This document shows, piece by piece, positions 1 to 8,625 of a stretch of 64,000 nucleotides of DNA (positions are counted from its first letter, which is position 1; each line of letters begins with the position of its first letter). Made by a program: the position numbers and the translations under genes. Location: positions 434,001 to 498,000 of the forward strand of contig CBDIHP010000048.1 of assembly GCA_965279195.1 (NCBI GenBank). The letters run 5' to 3'. Origin of the DNA: CBDIHP01 sp965279195 (GTDB taxonomy: Bacteria; Planctomycetota; Planctomycetia; Isosphaerales; Isosphaeraceae). A model generated the notes under the pieces. It saw only the letters and a program-made list of their open reading frames with translations. It was not told the DNA's origin and ran no database searches.

Positions 1-614
1 TGCGGCTCGACCTGCGACACGAGCTTGCCGAGTTCCTCGAACGTCCCCGTCTCGGCGAAGTGGACGATGGTGCGCTGGGGGAGGAGCGACGTGGCCTGGA
101 GGATCAGCTCTTCCTCGCGTTCGTAGTCGAGCTGGCCCTCATCCGTCGGCGCGGCGGAGAGGACCAGGACGCGGATCGGCCCCGGGCGGAGCGGGCCGGG
201 CTGCGGGGCGAGGTGGCCGGGGAGGGTCCTCCGGAGCGACCAGGCGGCGTCGCAACCGACGGGGAGGTTCGGCGACAGCTCGACGAGTTCCCAGGGGAGG
301 TTGAGCACCGAGGCGTCGGCCGACTCGATCCAGAGTTCATGCGACCCCGCACCCGCCGGCGCGGGGACCTTCCGCGCGAACCAGACCTCATGCAGCCGCC
401 GGCCCCAGTTCGCCAGTTGATCGGGCGTGGTGATTGGGCGGCGTCCTCCTTCGAACAGTTCGCCATGGCCTCGGGCGTCGTCGAGCAACGCCTTGACCAG
501 TTCGGGCCCGACGGCGAAGCGCTCGGTCGTCGACGGATTGCCGTCGAAGGTCCAGAGCCCGCTCCAGCCTTTCTCACCTTCCTCGACCTGGATCGACAGC
601 ACCCAGTTGGCCAT
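1..614 (-). CDS. CHAT-domain protein, N-terminal part (cut by window edge)
   Basis: Reading the minus strand from the ATG at 612-614 gives 204 residues with no stop up to the window edge, so the 3' part is missing. About residues 95-200 match the start of a CHAT (caspase-like) domain: an ELWIES strand, then LNLPWELVEL, an arginine-rich segment, the strand RVLVLSAAPTDEG, and a helix with LDYEREEELI. The catalytic His and Cys of CHAT proteases would lie beyond the window. Residues 1-90 resemble no family I recognise. CHAT proteins are caspase-like peptidases or inactive scaffolds often fused to TPR or signalling modules; which applies here cannot be told from the fragment. No strong ribosome-binding site is visible, so the start is moderately certain. 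Confidence 0.75.
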   Translation of the reverse strand, partial: MANWVLSIQVEEGEKGWSGLWTFDGNPSTTERFAVGPELVKALLDDARGHGELFEGGRRPITTPDQLANWGRRLHEVWFARKVPAPAGAGSHELWIESADASVLNLPWELVELSPNLPVGCDAAWSLRRTLPGHLAPQPGPLRPGPIRVLVLSAAPTDEGQLDYEREEELILQATSLLPQRTIVHFAETGTFEELGKLVSQVEP

Positions 615-930
615 GAATGTCGCACCTGCTCACAAGGTCACCCGGCTTATTTCCTGAAGGCGACCCCAGATGAACAGAACCGCCCCATCGCATCAAGCCG
701 ACGGGCGATTTCGGTGCGAAACTCCGTGCTCTATCACCTTGCAGGGCTGGCTGCTCACTTCTGCAGGCGGTTCGATCTGGAAGTGCTTGCTGGGTTGCAG
801 CTTGGGGAAATCGCGATGGTTCTGCGTGCGGGACGGAGTGGTTTTGATCGAAAGATGAAAAGAATCATCATGGCTTGACCCGGGAGGATGCGGAGCAATT
901 CTTGACGTTGACGAATCGCTCTTTGGCATG

Positions 931-1175
931 GCGAACTTCGGAGTGCGGGAGCGGAGCTGCGGCTTTCCGCCGGGGTGAGTTGGAGGGAATTGGGTTCGTT
1001 TGGTCGGAGAGCGTTGCGGGCGTCGAGACGCTTGCGTGGGAGGTTGGGATTGGGTTCGTTTGGACGAGGGTGCGGTGGACGCGGATCGGGGATCCGCGAG
1101 GCACCATACCCTACGGAATGCTTGGGTTCAAGGTCTTTCAGGGTAAGGAGTTGTGTGGAATTGGCTTCGTTTCGG
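931..1175. repeat. intergenic region with tandem GGGTTCGTTTGG-type repeats and one family A arm
   Basis: The 520 bp between the CHAT gene and the WD40 gene hold no convincing gene. A GAATTGGGTTCGTTTGG-like unit occurs at 987-1003, again at 1047-1063 with one difference, and in a degenerate form at 1157-1172. Read on the minus strand these units encode short peptides such as NEPN, NEAN or TKPI in different frames. A single arm of the dispersed repeat family A (GGAGTGCGGGAGC... to CTTTCCGC) lies at 939-970. The third unit overlaps the 3' end of the WD40 gene. Confidence 0.7.
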
Positions 1176-2271
1176 AAATGGGGTTTGAGGGGCCCTGGGC
1201 AGGGGTGAATCCGTCGAGGTTGAGGAGGATGTTGAGGTCCCAGAGGCGGATGTGGCCGTCGGAGGAGCCGACGGCGAGGTGGCGGCCGTCGGGGGTGATG
1301 GCGAGGCTGGAGGTCCAGGCGGAAAGGGCGGGGATGGTGTGTCGGCGCTCCCAGGACTGGGTGCTGAGGGCGAAGATCTCGCGGCCGGCCCCGGCGGCGA
1401 GGAGGTGGCGGCCGTCGGGGGTGAACGCAAGCGCGGAGGTGCAGAACTCCGGGCCGTGGGGCTCGGCGATGATCCGCCGGGTGGCGACATCCCAGAGGGT
1501 CAGCGTGCTGGTGTTGCGGCCGGCGGCGGCGAGGATCTTGCCGTCGGGCGAGAAGGCGACGTGCTGGATCGGGTGCGGGATGGTCATCGGCAGCTCGACC
1601 GAGGCGCCGAGGATGGCGTCGTGGAGCCGGACGCGGCGGTCGGTGCCGCCGGTGGCGATGGTGCGGCCGTCGGGCGAGATGGCCAGGGTGTGGAGGCAGT
1701 CGGAGTGGTCTCGCCAGCGGCCGAGGACCTTCTGGCCGGGGCAGTCCCAGAGGACGAGCGAGCCGTCGATGGCCCCGAGGGCGAGCACCCGGTCGTCGGG
1801 CGTGAATTCGATGGTGTGGATCTGGCCCCGGATGCCGGAGAGTGGGGTGCCTCGGTCGTCGGAGACGTTGTTGGGGTCGCGGGCTCCTCGCCAGACCCGG
1901 ACGCCTCCGCCCGGGGTGGCGACGGCGAGCGTCCGGCCATCGTGGGAGAGCCTGGCGACTCGTTCGCCGTCGCCGAACGACAGCGGCGCTCGGGTTGGGG
2001 CGCCGCCTGGTACGGTCCAGTGGGCGACCCGGCCGTCGCCGCCGGAGGAGACCAGCGATCGGCCATCGGGGGCGAACTGGAGGGAGCGGACCCCCACCGC
2101 GTGGGCCCGCCACTCGCGGACCAGCCCGGCCGCTGCCCGGGTGTCCTCGGGCGCGTCGCCGACGACCCAGAACAGGGCCGCCAGGCCGATCCCGAAGAGC
2201 CCGGCCACCTCCCTGGTGACCACCCCGACCCGAGTCCCGCGGCCCCGCCCTAGCGCCGGATTCTCGACCAT
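1138..2271 (-). CDS. membrane-anchored WD40-repeat protein
   Basis: A 377-residue protein with a short basic N-terminus, one hydrophobic segment at about residues 20-38 (AGLFGIGLAALFWVV) and then six to seven WD40 blades marked by recurring FSPDGK, FTPDGR and ISPDGR turns and by LWDV, LWDL or LWDC strand ends. It probably folds as one beta-propeller outside the membrane and acts as a protein-binding scaffold; no enzymatic motif is seen. The ATG at 2269-2271 was chosen because GGAGGG lies about 8 bases upstream; an in-frame ATG 27 bases earlier lacks such a site. The last 16 or so residues (NPISETKPIPHNS) are not propeller-like and come from the intergenic repeat described next to it. Confidence 0.88.
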   Translation of the reverse strand: MVENPALGRGRGTRVGVVTREVAGLFGIGLAALFWVVGDAPEDTRAAAGLVREWRAHAVGVRSLQFAPDGRSLVSSGGDGRVAHWTVPGGAPTRAPLSFGDGERVARLSHDGRTLAVATPGGGVRVWRGARDPNNVSDDRGTPLSGIRGQIHTIEFTPDDRVLALGAIDGSLVLWDCPGQKVLGRWRDHSDCLHTLAISPDGRTIATGGTDRRVRLHDAILGASVELPMTIPHPIQHVAFSPDGKILAAAGRNTSTLTLWDVATRRIIAEPHGPEFCTSALAFTPDGRHLLAAGAGREIFALSTQSWERRHTIPALSAWTSSLAITPDGRHLAVGSSDGHIRLWDLNILLNLDGFTPAQGPSNPISETKPIPHNSLP

Positions 2272-2422
2272 CGTGAGTCCCTCCGTCCTGGATTCCACGC
2301 CCCCGATTCATGGTCTCGGACAGTTGTTCGAGGCTTCAATGAATTTCTTAGGGGATTTCCCGAGGGAACGTCCAAGCCGGGAATTTCTTTGGTGGAAGTG
2401 GACGGAATCGGCGGCGTGTCTT

Positions 2423-3391
2423 ATGGGTGAGTGGTGGGGGGGGAACGGGCGTCCGGCGGGAGGGTTGGGGTTGTCGAACTCGTATGATGCCTCGATCAAG
2501 GAGCTGTTCGAGCGTCGGCCGGCCGACTGGCTGACGCTGGCCGGCCTCAATCCCGGCGGTCCGGTCCGGCTGGTCGACGCCAACCTGGCGACGGTGACGG
2601 CGGACGTCGACCGGGCGATCTGGGTGGAGGATCCCTGGCCCTGGCTGGCCCACATCGAGATCCAGGCGAGCCGGGACCCGGACCTCGCCCGCCGTCTGTA
2701 TCGCTACAACGCGATGCTGGACCTGAAGTTCGGGCTGCCCGTCGAGAGCATCGTGATCCTCCTGCGGCCCCAGGCCGACGGCCCCAGTTACACGGGCCTG
2801 CTGGAACGGTCCCGTCACGGCTGGCCCCCGTATCTGTCCTTCCGGTACCGGGTGGTCCGCGTCTGGGAGCTGCCGGCCGAGGAACTCCTTCGAGGGAGCC
2901 TGGCGACCCTGCCGCTGGCCTTGATCGCCGACGCCCCGGCGGCGAAACTACCGGGTGTGGCGCGTCGGGTCGAGGAACGCATCCGCTCCGAGGCGACCCG
3001 CTCCGAGGCCCGGGTCCTCCGGGCGATCGCCGAACTGCTCCTGGGCCTGAACCGGTCGAAGGGGGACGTGGACATGCTCTTCAATATGGATTGGATCGAG
3101 GAATCGTCCGTCTACAAGGCGATGGTGGAGAAGGGGATCCGGGAAGGACGTGAGCGAGGGATCGAGGAAGGCGTCGAGCAGGGGCTGAAGCAGGGCGTCG
3201 AGCAGGGGGAGCGGCGAGGGCGGATCGGGGAGGTGCGTTCCTTGATCTGGAAGCTGGGGGAGAAGCGGCTGGGCGAGCCGACGGCGGAGGTCCGGGACGA
3301 GGTCGAGCGGGTCGAGGATCTGGAGGCCCTCGAAGGCCTGCTCGAACGGGTCCTGCAGGCCCGAGGCTGGGAAGACGCGATGGCAGGCTGA
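2423..3391 (+). CDS. Rpn family nuclease-like protein with C-terminal DUF4351-type region
   Basis: A 322-residue protein. Residues 20-120 fit the PD-(D/E)XK fold of Rpn/transposase_31-type proteins: a core Asp in DRAIW followed by the strand LAHIEIQAS, where E-x-Q replaces the usual E-x-K. A long helical region follows, then a Gly/Glu-rich heptad stretch (GIREGRERG, GVEQG repeats) typical of the family, and a DUF4351-like end with GRIGEVRSLIWK and LEALEGLLERV. Rpn proteins are DNA endonucleases linked to RecA-independent recombination, and related genes are expanded in planctomycete and cyanobacterial genomes. The frame stays open far upstream, so the start is uncertain; ATG at 2423 is the first one close to the conserved region, but it has no clear ribosome-binding site. 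Confidence 0.82.
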   Translation: MGEWWGGNGRPAGGLGLSNSYDASIKELFERRPADWLTLAGLNPGGPVRLVDANLATVTADVDRAIWVEDPWPWLAHIEIQASRDPDLARRLYRYNAMLDLKFGLPVESIVILLRPQADGPSYTGLLERSRHGWPPYLSFRYRVVRVWELPAEELLRGSLATLPLALIADAPAAKLPGVARRVEERIRSEATRSEARVLRAIAELLLGLNRSKGDVDMLFNMDWIEESSVYKAMVEKGIREGRERGIEEGVEQGLKQGVEQGERRGRIGEVRSLIWKLGEKRLGEPTAEVRDEVERVEDLEALEGLLERVLQARGWEDAMAG

Positions 3392-3567
3392 TCTGACGCA
3401 CCGGGGAATTCCGGACCTCGGGCTGTCTCCGGCCGGTCCTGTCCTCTAAAGTGGCTCGCCGGTGCCCCGCCGGCGGCCGAGATGGCCGGGCGGGGATGGT
3501 GGATACGTGATGTGCGGATGTCATCACGTCTTGAATTTTTCATGTTTGACCTGGGTGCTCGCGGGCC

Positions 3568-4842
3568 ATGACTCCACCTGATCGTTCCCGGCGTTCCTTC
3601 CTCAAGACCTCGATGGCCCTGGCGGGGTCGGCGCCCCTGGCGGCCAATGCGACGGGCCTGGCCCCGGCGAATCCCGTCGCCGATGGCCCCTTGCTGGCCT
3701 ACGTGGGGACCTTCAGCTCGCCCTTGAAGGACGTCTTGCCGACGCAAGTCGACCTCCCGCCGGGCAACGGCCGGGGGATCCACATCTTCCAGGTCGACCG
3801 CCAGTCCGGGGCGTTGAAGGCCGTCGGCACCCACGACATGGGCACAAGCCCGAGCTGCCTGGCCCGGAGCGCCGACGGCACCCGGCTCTACTCGGCGAAT
3901 GAGACCGACCGCGTCGGGCCGAGGAAGGAGGGCACGATCACGTCGTTCTCCGTGGATCCGGCCGACGGCAAGCTCACCGAGCTGAACTCCGTTCGGTCGG
4001 GCGGGGCGGGGCCGACCTACGTCTGCCTGCACCCGTCGGGCAAGTTCCTGCTGGTCGCCAATTACTTCGGCGGTTCGGTCGCCGTCATCCCGATCCTGGC
4101 CGACGGCAAGCTCGGCGAGCCGTCGGATGTGAAGGACGACGCCGGCAAGATCGGGCCGACCCGCGCCGAGCATGCCCCGCCGGGGAGCTTCGCGTTCAGC
4201 GGGCACGACCGCACGCATGCCCATATGATCGAGACCGACCCGACGGGCAGGTTTGTGATCCACGTCGACCTGGGCCTGGATACGATCTACGTCTGGGCGT
4301 TCGACGCCGAGAAGGGCAAGCTGACCCCCGCCGCCCACCACGCCGTGACCCTGCCGCCGGGCGACGGACCCCGGCACTTCGCCTTCCACCCCAACGGCAA
4401 GTGGTTCTACTCGATCCAGGAGGAAGGTTCGACGATCGTCCTGTTCGACTACGACGCGGCCGAGGGCAAGCTGACCGCCCGGCAGACGATCTCCAGCCTG
4501 CCTCCGGGCTACGCCGGCAGCAACTTCTGCTCGGGGATCCTCGTGTCGGGCGACGGCAAGTATGTCTACGCCGGCAATCGCCTGCACGACAGCATCGGCA
4601 TCTTCGCTATCGGGGCGGACGGCACCCTGTCGCACGTCGCTGACGAGTGGACTCGGGGCAACTATCCCCGCAGCTTCGCATTCGACCCTACCGGGCGGTT
4701 CCTCTACTGCTGCAACCAGCGGGCGGACCACGTCGCCGTGTTCCAGGTCGACAAGGCGAGCGGCAGGCTGAACTTCACCGGCCAGTTCGCGGCGGTCGGG
4801 AACCCGTCGATGGTGCTGTTCCTCGACCTGGCGAAGAAATGA
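3568..4842 (+). CDS. lactonase-fold (6-phosphogluconolactonase-like) protein, Tat-exported
   Basis: A 424-residue protein with a twin-arginine signal (RRSFLKTS then a hydrophobic Ala-rich stretch, residues 8-28). The mature part has the seven-bladed lactonase/YkgB-type propeller: YVGTFSS at the start, repeated blades ending in S-DG-LY (RSADGTRLYSAN), LHPSGKFLLVANYFGGSV, FHPNGKWFYSIQEEGSTI and FDPTGRFLYCCNQ. The family includes E. coli Pgl (YbhE/YkgB) and many exported homologues of unknown substrate; export makes a role in the pentose phosphate pathway unlikely. It stands alone, with a spacer of about 176 bp from the Rpn gene. Confidence 0.9.
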   Translation: MTPPDRSRRSFLKTSMALAGSAPLAANATGLAPANPVADGPLLAYVGTFSSPLKDVLPTQVDLPPGNGRGIHIFQVDRQSGALKAVGTHDMGTSPSCLARSADGTRLYSANETDRVGPRKEGTITSFSVDPADGKLTELNSVRSGGAGPTYVCLHPSGKFLLVANYFGGSVAVIPILADGKLGEPSDVKDDAGKIGPTRAEHAPPGSFAFSGHDRTHAHMIETDPTGRFVIHVDLGLDTIYVWAFDAEKGKLTPAAHHAVTLPPGDGPRHFAFHPNGKWFYSIQEEGSTIVLFDYDAAEGKLTARQTISSLPPGYAGSNFCSGILVSGDGKYVYAGNRLHDSIGIFAIGADGTLSHVADEWTRGNYPRSFAFDPTGRFLYCCNQRADHVAVFQVDKASGRLNFTGQFAAVGNPSMVLFLDLAKK

Positions 4843-4904
4843 GCGATGGGTGGTGGGTCATGGATGAGCGTCTTTACGGGCGTTGATTCATGGCCCATCG
4901 GCCG

Positions 4905-5660
4905 TCAGCGAGCCTTCCGCCGGATCGCGGCGAATAGACCCGCGCCGGCGGCGAGCAGGGCGAGCGACGAGGGCTCGGGGACGGGCTGGGCGTTGAAGGT
5001 GACGCGGGTCAGCTCGGTCTTCGCCCGGGCGGAGGTGGTGTCGTCGCCGAGGAAGATCAGGTTCGGGGTCCTGTAGACGGTGAAGGCCGACGAGCTGTAG
5101 TCGCGGAGCGAGCCGGTCAGGATGCCGTTGCCGTTGGCGTTGAGCGTGTAGGTCGAGCCGAGGACCGACAGGGCGTAGCGATTGAGGGCCGTGGTGGTGT
5201 CGGCCTCGACCCCTTCGCCGTGGGTGAAGCCGACGTTCTGGGCCCAGATCTGGTCGGTCCAGAAGCCGAGCTCGATCCCCTGCAGGTCGTTGCCGATGGC
5301 GATGAAACTGAAGCCCGCGCGGTCGTTGCTGACGTGGGATTCGGAGACGACCCTCGCATCGAACGCGATCGTGTAGCCGGTGGTGCGCACGAGCGGCGGG
5401 TTGAGGGGGGGCGCGATGTTGAACGGAAACGGCAGGGTGGTGGAATAGCCGGCGCTGGTGTCGTTGTTGGCGGTCGAGTCGAGCGTCAGGGCCCCGCCGG
5501 TGATCGACTGCGTCGCGGCCGTCCCGGTGTTCCCGAAGACCCAGCCCTGCGCGGCCGGGAGGGTATTCTGGGCGGCGTCGTAGAGAACGACGTCTGCCCG
5601 GGCAGAGGCCTGGACGAGAAGGAACGAGGCAAGGGCGAGGCTGGAGAGGGTGAGTCGCAT
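4905..5660 (-). CDS. PEP-CTERM sorting domain protein
   Basis: A 251-residue secreted protein: a signal peptide at residues 1-22 (LTLSSLALASFLLVQASARA) and a C-terminal PEP-CTERM tail with VPEPSSLALLAAGAGLFAA followed by the basic IRRKAR end. The middle is a single beta-rich domain (FAIGNDLQGIELGFWTDQIWAQ region) resembling lectin/concanavalin-like folds; no catalytic motif is seen. PEP-CTERM tails are cut by exosortase in bacteria that make extracellular polysaccharide. The start at 5660 is preceded by the signal-peptide-free part of a longer open frame and by a GAGG element, so ATG 5660 is favoured. Confidence 0.85.
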   Translation of the reverse strand: MRLTLSSLALASFLLVQASARADVVLYDAAQNTLPAAQGWVFGNTGTAATQSITGGALTLDSTANNDTSAGYSTTLPFPFNIAPPLNPPLVRTTGYTIAFDARVVSESHVSNDRAGFSFIAIGNDLQGIELGFWTDQIWAQNVGFTHGEGVEADTTTALNRYALSVLGSTYTLNANGNGILTGSLRDYSSSAFTVYRTPNLIFLGDDTTSARAKTELTRVTFNAQPVPEPSSLALLAAGAGLFAAIRRKAR

Positions 5661-5796
5661 GACGGGACCTCGGGTCGCTTCGGATCCGCTTCGGGCGGTC
5701 CAGTAGAACCCATCCGGCCGGTCATTTCGAGGGACTGGTGAATCCGGGAAACATGCGGCCCCGAGATGTCGCGTGGACGCCCCGGGGCCGTCGGGT

Positions 5797-6225
5797 TCAC
5801 TCAAGCATCTCCGGGATCGCCACCCGGAAGGCCAGGGCGGGGGCCCGCTTGCGGGTGATCGCCGCGGCGACCTCGCAGCGGAGCCAGGCAGAGGCCCGCT
5901 CCAGATGGCCGAGGATCCGATCCGGCTCGAACGGCTCGCCGGGGCGGATCGCCACCGTCACCAGGAGCCGCGAGGCATCCGGCGCGGGGACGACCGAGAC
6001 GACGTGCAGGCCGTGCAGGACCGGGTCGTGGCTCTGGCCGAACAGGGCGAGGTCCACCGCCTCGACCACCTGCCGGCACAACTGTCGGACCTTGCGGCCG
6101 GTCCCGGTGGATTCCGACCGGCTCAATCTCGCGCGGGCTTCCAGTTTCGGATCGAGCCCGTCCCCGGGCTCGACCCGGGCGCAGAGCGACCGCAGCACCT
6201 TCTTCGAAGGCTTCCGATAGGGCAT
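5797..6225 (-). CDS. rbfA: ribosome-binding factor A-like protein
   Basis: A 142-residue protein with the RbfA pattern: RKVRQLCRQVVEAVDLAL helix, a DPVLHGLHVVSV strand followed by PDASRLLVTVAI, and a closing helix-strand with LRCEVAAAITRKRAPALAF, the family's typical L-x-x-x-RKR-P-L-x-F end. RbfA binds the 30S subunit and helps mature the 5' end of 16S rRNA. It is longer than usual at the N-terminus by about 35 residues (basic, low complexity). It is not next to infB or truB as in many bacteria, and no clear ribosome-binding site was found, so the name is likely but not certain. Confidence 0.7.
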   Translation of the reverse strand: MPYRKPSKKVLRSLCARVEPGDGLDPKLEARARLSRSESTGTGRKVRQLCRQVVEAVDLALFGQSHDPVLHGLHVVSVVPAPDASRLLVTVAIRPGEPFEPDRILGHLERASAWLRCEVAAAITRKRAPALAFRVAIPEMLE

Positions 6226-6490
6226 CGTACAGGGCTCTCGTTTCCGTAAGTCTCTGGTCGGATTCGGTCAACGACGTTCCAGAGAGCCCGGCCCTTGCCT
6301 CAAGCCTGCATCAGGTTCGACAATCTCTGGGCAAGGGACGGGCCCGGCGTTGCAATAGGGCAACTCAACGGTTCCACGGGTCACCTCCTTCGCCACCTTG
6401 GTTTCGAAAACGGCGGAACAAAGCCAATCTGTCCGACCCCCGGACAGCCCGCGCGACGTTCCGGTTCGCGACGCCCCTCGGATTCCCAAC
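6226..6490. other. intergenic region with one TKPI-type repeat copy
   Basis: The 265 bp between the divergent rbfA-like and yaiI-like genes carry no gene. Near 6415-6440 the sequence GGAACAAAGCCAATCTG reads as the reverse orientation of the GGGTTCGTTTGG-type repeat seen around 1 kb (encoding TKPI in one frame). Promoters for both flanking genes should lie here but no clear -35/-10 pair was picked out. Confidence 0.45.
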
Positions 6491-6952
6491 ATGCCGATCT
6501 ACGTGGATGCCGACGCCTGCCCGGTCAAGGAAGAGATCTACCGCGTCGCGAGGCGGCACGAGGCCCGGGTCTACGTCGTGGCCAACGCCATCATGCGGGT
6601 GCCGAACGAGGCCCTGATCGAGCTGGTCGTCGTGAAGGGGGGATTCGACTCGGCCGACGACTGGATCGCCGAGCGGATCGGCGACCTGGACGTGGCGATC
6701 ACCTCGGACATCCCGCTCGCCCAGCGCTGCCTGGAGAAAGGGGCGAGGGTCCTCGGGCCCAAGGGCCACCCCTTCTCCGAGGACTCGATCGGCAACGCGA
6801 TGGCGACCCGGGCCCTGCTGGACATGCTCCGGCAGTCCGGCGAGTTCGGCGGGGGCCCGTCCGCCATGACCAAGGCCGACCGCTCCAGGTTCCTGGGCAA
6901 GCTCGACGAGGTCCTGCACGCGATCAAGCGGCGGCGGCCCAAAGGGTTGTGA
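6491..6952 (+). CDS. yaiI: YaiI/YqxD family protein (DUF188)
   Basis: A 153-residue protein that begins with the family signature MPIYVDADACPVKEEIYR. Other family landmarks follow: VVKGGFDSADDWIAE, the strand AITSDIPLAQRCLEKGA, the segment LGPKGHPFSEDSIGNAMATR and a basic C-terminal helix with DRSRFLGKLDEVLH. The acidic residues place it among PIN-like/NYN-related folds, but the biochemical role of the YaiI family is unknown to me. The ATG at 6491 was chosen because the conserved MPIYVDAD start is at residue 1 in the family; the frame is open upstream through repeat sequence. Confidence 0.92.
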   Translation: MPIYVDADACPVKEEIYRVARRHEARVYVVANAIMRVPNEALIELVVVKGGFDSADDWIAERIGDLDVAITSDIPLAQRCLEKGARVLGPKGHPFSEDSIGNAMATRALLDMLRQSGEFGGGPSAMTKADRSRFLGKLDEVLHAIKRRRPKGL

Positions 6953-6960
6953 AGCCCCTG

Positions 6961-7121
6961 GATAGCGGGAGCTCGCTTCCGCTCTCGGTAGGGGAGCTTG
7001 CTCCCCGTGACGTTCGTCGGATCCCTGGACAATGACCAATCTTCAGCCCGGTCGCGAGCCAGCCGCTCACGCGTAGCAGGCTCCGCGAGAACAGGGCGGA
7101 CGCTCGCAGCCGCAGTCCAGA
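6961..7121. repeat. dispersed inverted repeat, family A, copy at 7 kb
   Basis: Outer arms at 6961-6990 (GCGGGAGCTCGCTTCCGCT) and 7092-7121 (GCGGACGCTCGCAGCCGC) are imperfect inverted repeats. Inside lies a hairpin, GGGGAGC-TTG-CTCCCC, at about 6991-7006. The segment GCTCCGCGAGAACAGGGCGGACG near the right arm recurs almost unchanged at 11.4 kb, so the two copies share outer arms and inner hairpin but not the middle. Confidence 0.7.
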
Positions 7122-7138
7122 TTAGACGCAGGGCCCGG

Positions 7139-7567
7139 TCACGACACCGCGAGGGTGGCCCCTTCGAAGAACATCGCCGCCTGGTGGGCGAGGTCGTCGA
7201 GCTGGCCGGCCTCGGCCTGGATGGTGGCGTAGAGGGTCCAGTCCTTTTCCGTCGGGCCGGATCGGACCTCGACCCGGATCGACACGTGTCCGGCCCGGTT
7301 CTGGGTGGCGCAGAGGATCAGTTCGCCCTCGGGCGATTCCCAGACGAGCGGGCCGTCCCACCCCCGCCATTGCGATGCCATCCTGGCGAAGAACGAGGCG
7401 GGATGGTCGTCGGCCGAACCCATGTAGACCCGGGCGACGGCGGTGAGGTCGGGCAATTCGAGCCGGACCTTGAAGCGTTCCAGCGCCTGCCCCGGGGCCT
7501 CGGGTGTGCGCTCGAAGAATTCGAGCGACGCCGGGCCCGTGGCGCTGCGGATCACGAACGTGGACAT
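7139..7567 (-). CDS. DUF6228-like protein of unknown function
   Basis: A 142-residue cytosolic protein without signal peptide or membrane segment. It has the pattern I associate with DUF6228: an N-terminal strand pair, FFARMASQWRGWDG, LVWESPEGELILCATQNRAGHVSIRVEVR and an end with EAGQLDDLAHQAAMFF. The fold looks like a small beta-sheet with flanking helices. The family is often found near immunity or polymorphic-toxin loci in other bacteria, but nothing of that kind is visible around it here; a family A repeat lies just downstream. No function is assigned. Confidence 0.75.
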   Translation of the reverse strand: MSTFVIRSATGPASLEFFERTPEAPGQALERFKVRLELPDLTAVARVYMGSADDHPASFFARMASQWRGWDGPLVWESPEGELILCATQNRAGHVSIRVEVRSGPTEKDWTLYATIQAEAGQLDDLAHQAAMFFEGATLAVS

Positions 7568-7740
7568 GGCGGTCCTTCTCGGTCAATCACTGCGGTTCCG
7601 TGGAGAGTTCGGAAGACAAGACCATACCGCCGGCCTTATCCCGACCGCAACCGGAACCCCGACACATCTCAGGGGGCATCGGTTCGAATGATGGACCGAA
7701 AGGCTTCAGAGTCAAGCCCCGGAGGGCATCGGCATCGGCC

Positions 7741-8625
7741 TCAGCGCCGGAGGAACCGGCCCCGGGTGCTGCGGCCGGGCTGGCGGGGGGCCTCGGCCGG
7801 CTCGGGGCCCGACTGGCCGCGGAGCACGGAGGGGACCTCCGCCGTGGCCCTGGCGAGCGAATCGTCCGCGGGGGCCTCGGTGCGGCTGGCGAGGGTCACG
7901 CGGTGCCAGGCCCGCCAGGCGCGGTCGAGCTCGCGGACGTTCTCCAGGCGGTAATGCGCCCGGGTGGCGGCGTCCCAGCCCTTGCTGCTGCCGTCCTTGA
8001 CGAACTTGAGGAACGTCGGCCGGCCGCCCATCTCCACGAGGAACCTGGAGATCGAATACCCCTGGCCGTAGAAGCCCATGAGGTCGCGGGGGTATTCCTC
8101 GATCGTGAACAGCTTCTGGAGCGGGAAATCGCCCCGGCGGCGGAGCAGGTCCACGACGATCTGCTCGTGCCGCTGGATCTCGCGGTTGTCCTCGCTCAGG
8201 AGCGAGGCCCCCTCGTCCGCCCAGCGCGGCATGGGCCCGCCGAAGAACTCGGCGAAGATCGTGTGGGTGACCTCGTGCGGCAGCGCCGAGGCGAGGATGC
8301 GGTCGAGGCGGCCCTCGACGAACATGTCCTGGTCGGTCACGCGTCCGCCGCCGAAGCCGAACTCGGTGACGCCCCCGGCCTCGCCGGCGGTGAGCTTGAC
8401 CCGGATCGGGCAGGGGGCCTTCCAGGGGCCGAGTTCGTGGCCGAGCCAGGCCCTGGCGAACTCGACGCGGCACTCCTCCGCGCGTTCGGCGATCTTCTTC
8501 GCCGCCTCCGCCGTGGGGGCCTCGACCGCGAAGTTGGCCGTGCGGTAGGACGCCCCGGTCAGGGCGGGGATCAGGCCGAATGCCACGATGGCCAGCGCGC
8601 GTGGGCCGACGTGTCGAGCGTCCAT
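7741..8625 (-). CDS. secreted zinc metallopeptidase-like protein (HExxH)
   Basis: A 294-residue protein with an N-terminal hydrophobic signal (ALAIVAFGLIPALTGA). The motif HEVTHTIFAEFF followed 13 residues later by WADEGAS gives the two His and downstream Glu of a gluzincin (peptidase MA-type) site. Before it, a domain with AEECRVEFARAWLG and CPIRVKLTAG resembles the N-terminal region of exported planctomycete MA-type peptidases. The C-terminal 40 residues are Pro/Arg-rich and likely disordered. The ATG at 8623-8625 is preceded by GGAGGGAGACGAG. Likely periplasmic or extracellular; substrate unknown. Confidence 0.85.
   Translation of the reverse strand: MDARHVGPRALAIVAFGLIPALTGASYRTANFAVEAPTAEAAKKIAERAEECRVEFARAWLGHELGPWKAPCPIRVKLTAGEAGGVTEFGFGGGRVTDQDMFVEGRLDRILASALPHEVTHTIFAEFFGGPMPRWADEGASLLSEDNREIQRHEQIVVDLLRRRGDFPLQKLFTIEEYPRDLMGFYGQGYSISRFLVEMGGRPTFLKFVKDGSSKGWDAATRAHYRLENVRELDRAWRAWHRVTLASRTEAPADDSLARATAEVPSVLRGQSGPEPAEAPRQPGRSTRGRFLRR

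Noticed and set aside
60..878. Plus-strand open frame of 272 codons
   Set aside because: Antisense to the CHAT-type gene; Arg/Gly-rich composition typical for high-GC shadow frames.
875..2422. Long plus-strand open frame running into the Rpn-like gene
   Set aside because: The part before 2423 is the reverse of the WD40 gene and repeat sequence, low complexity and without family features.
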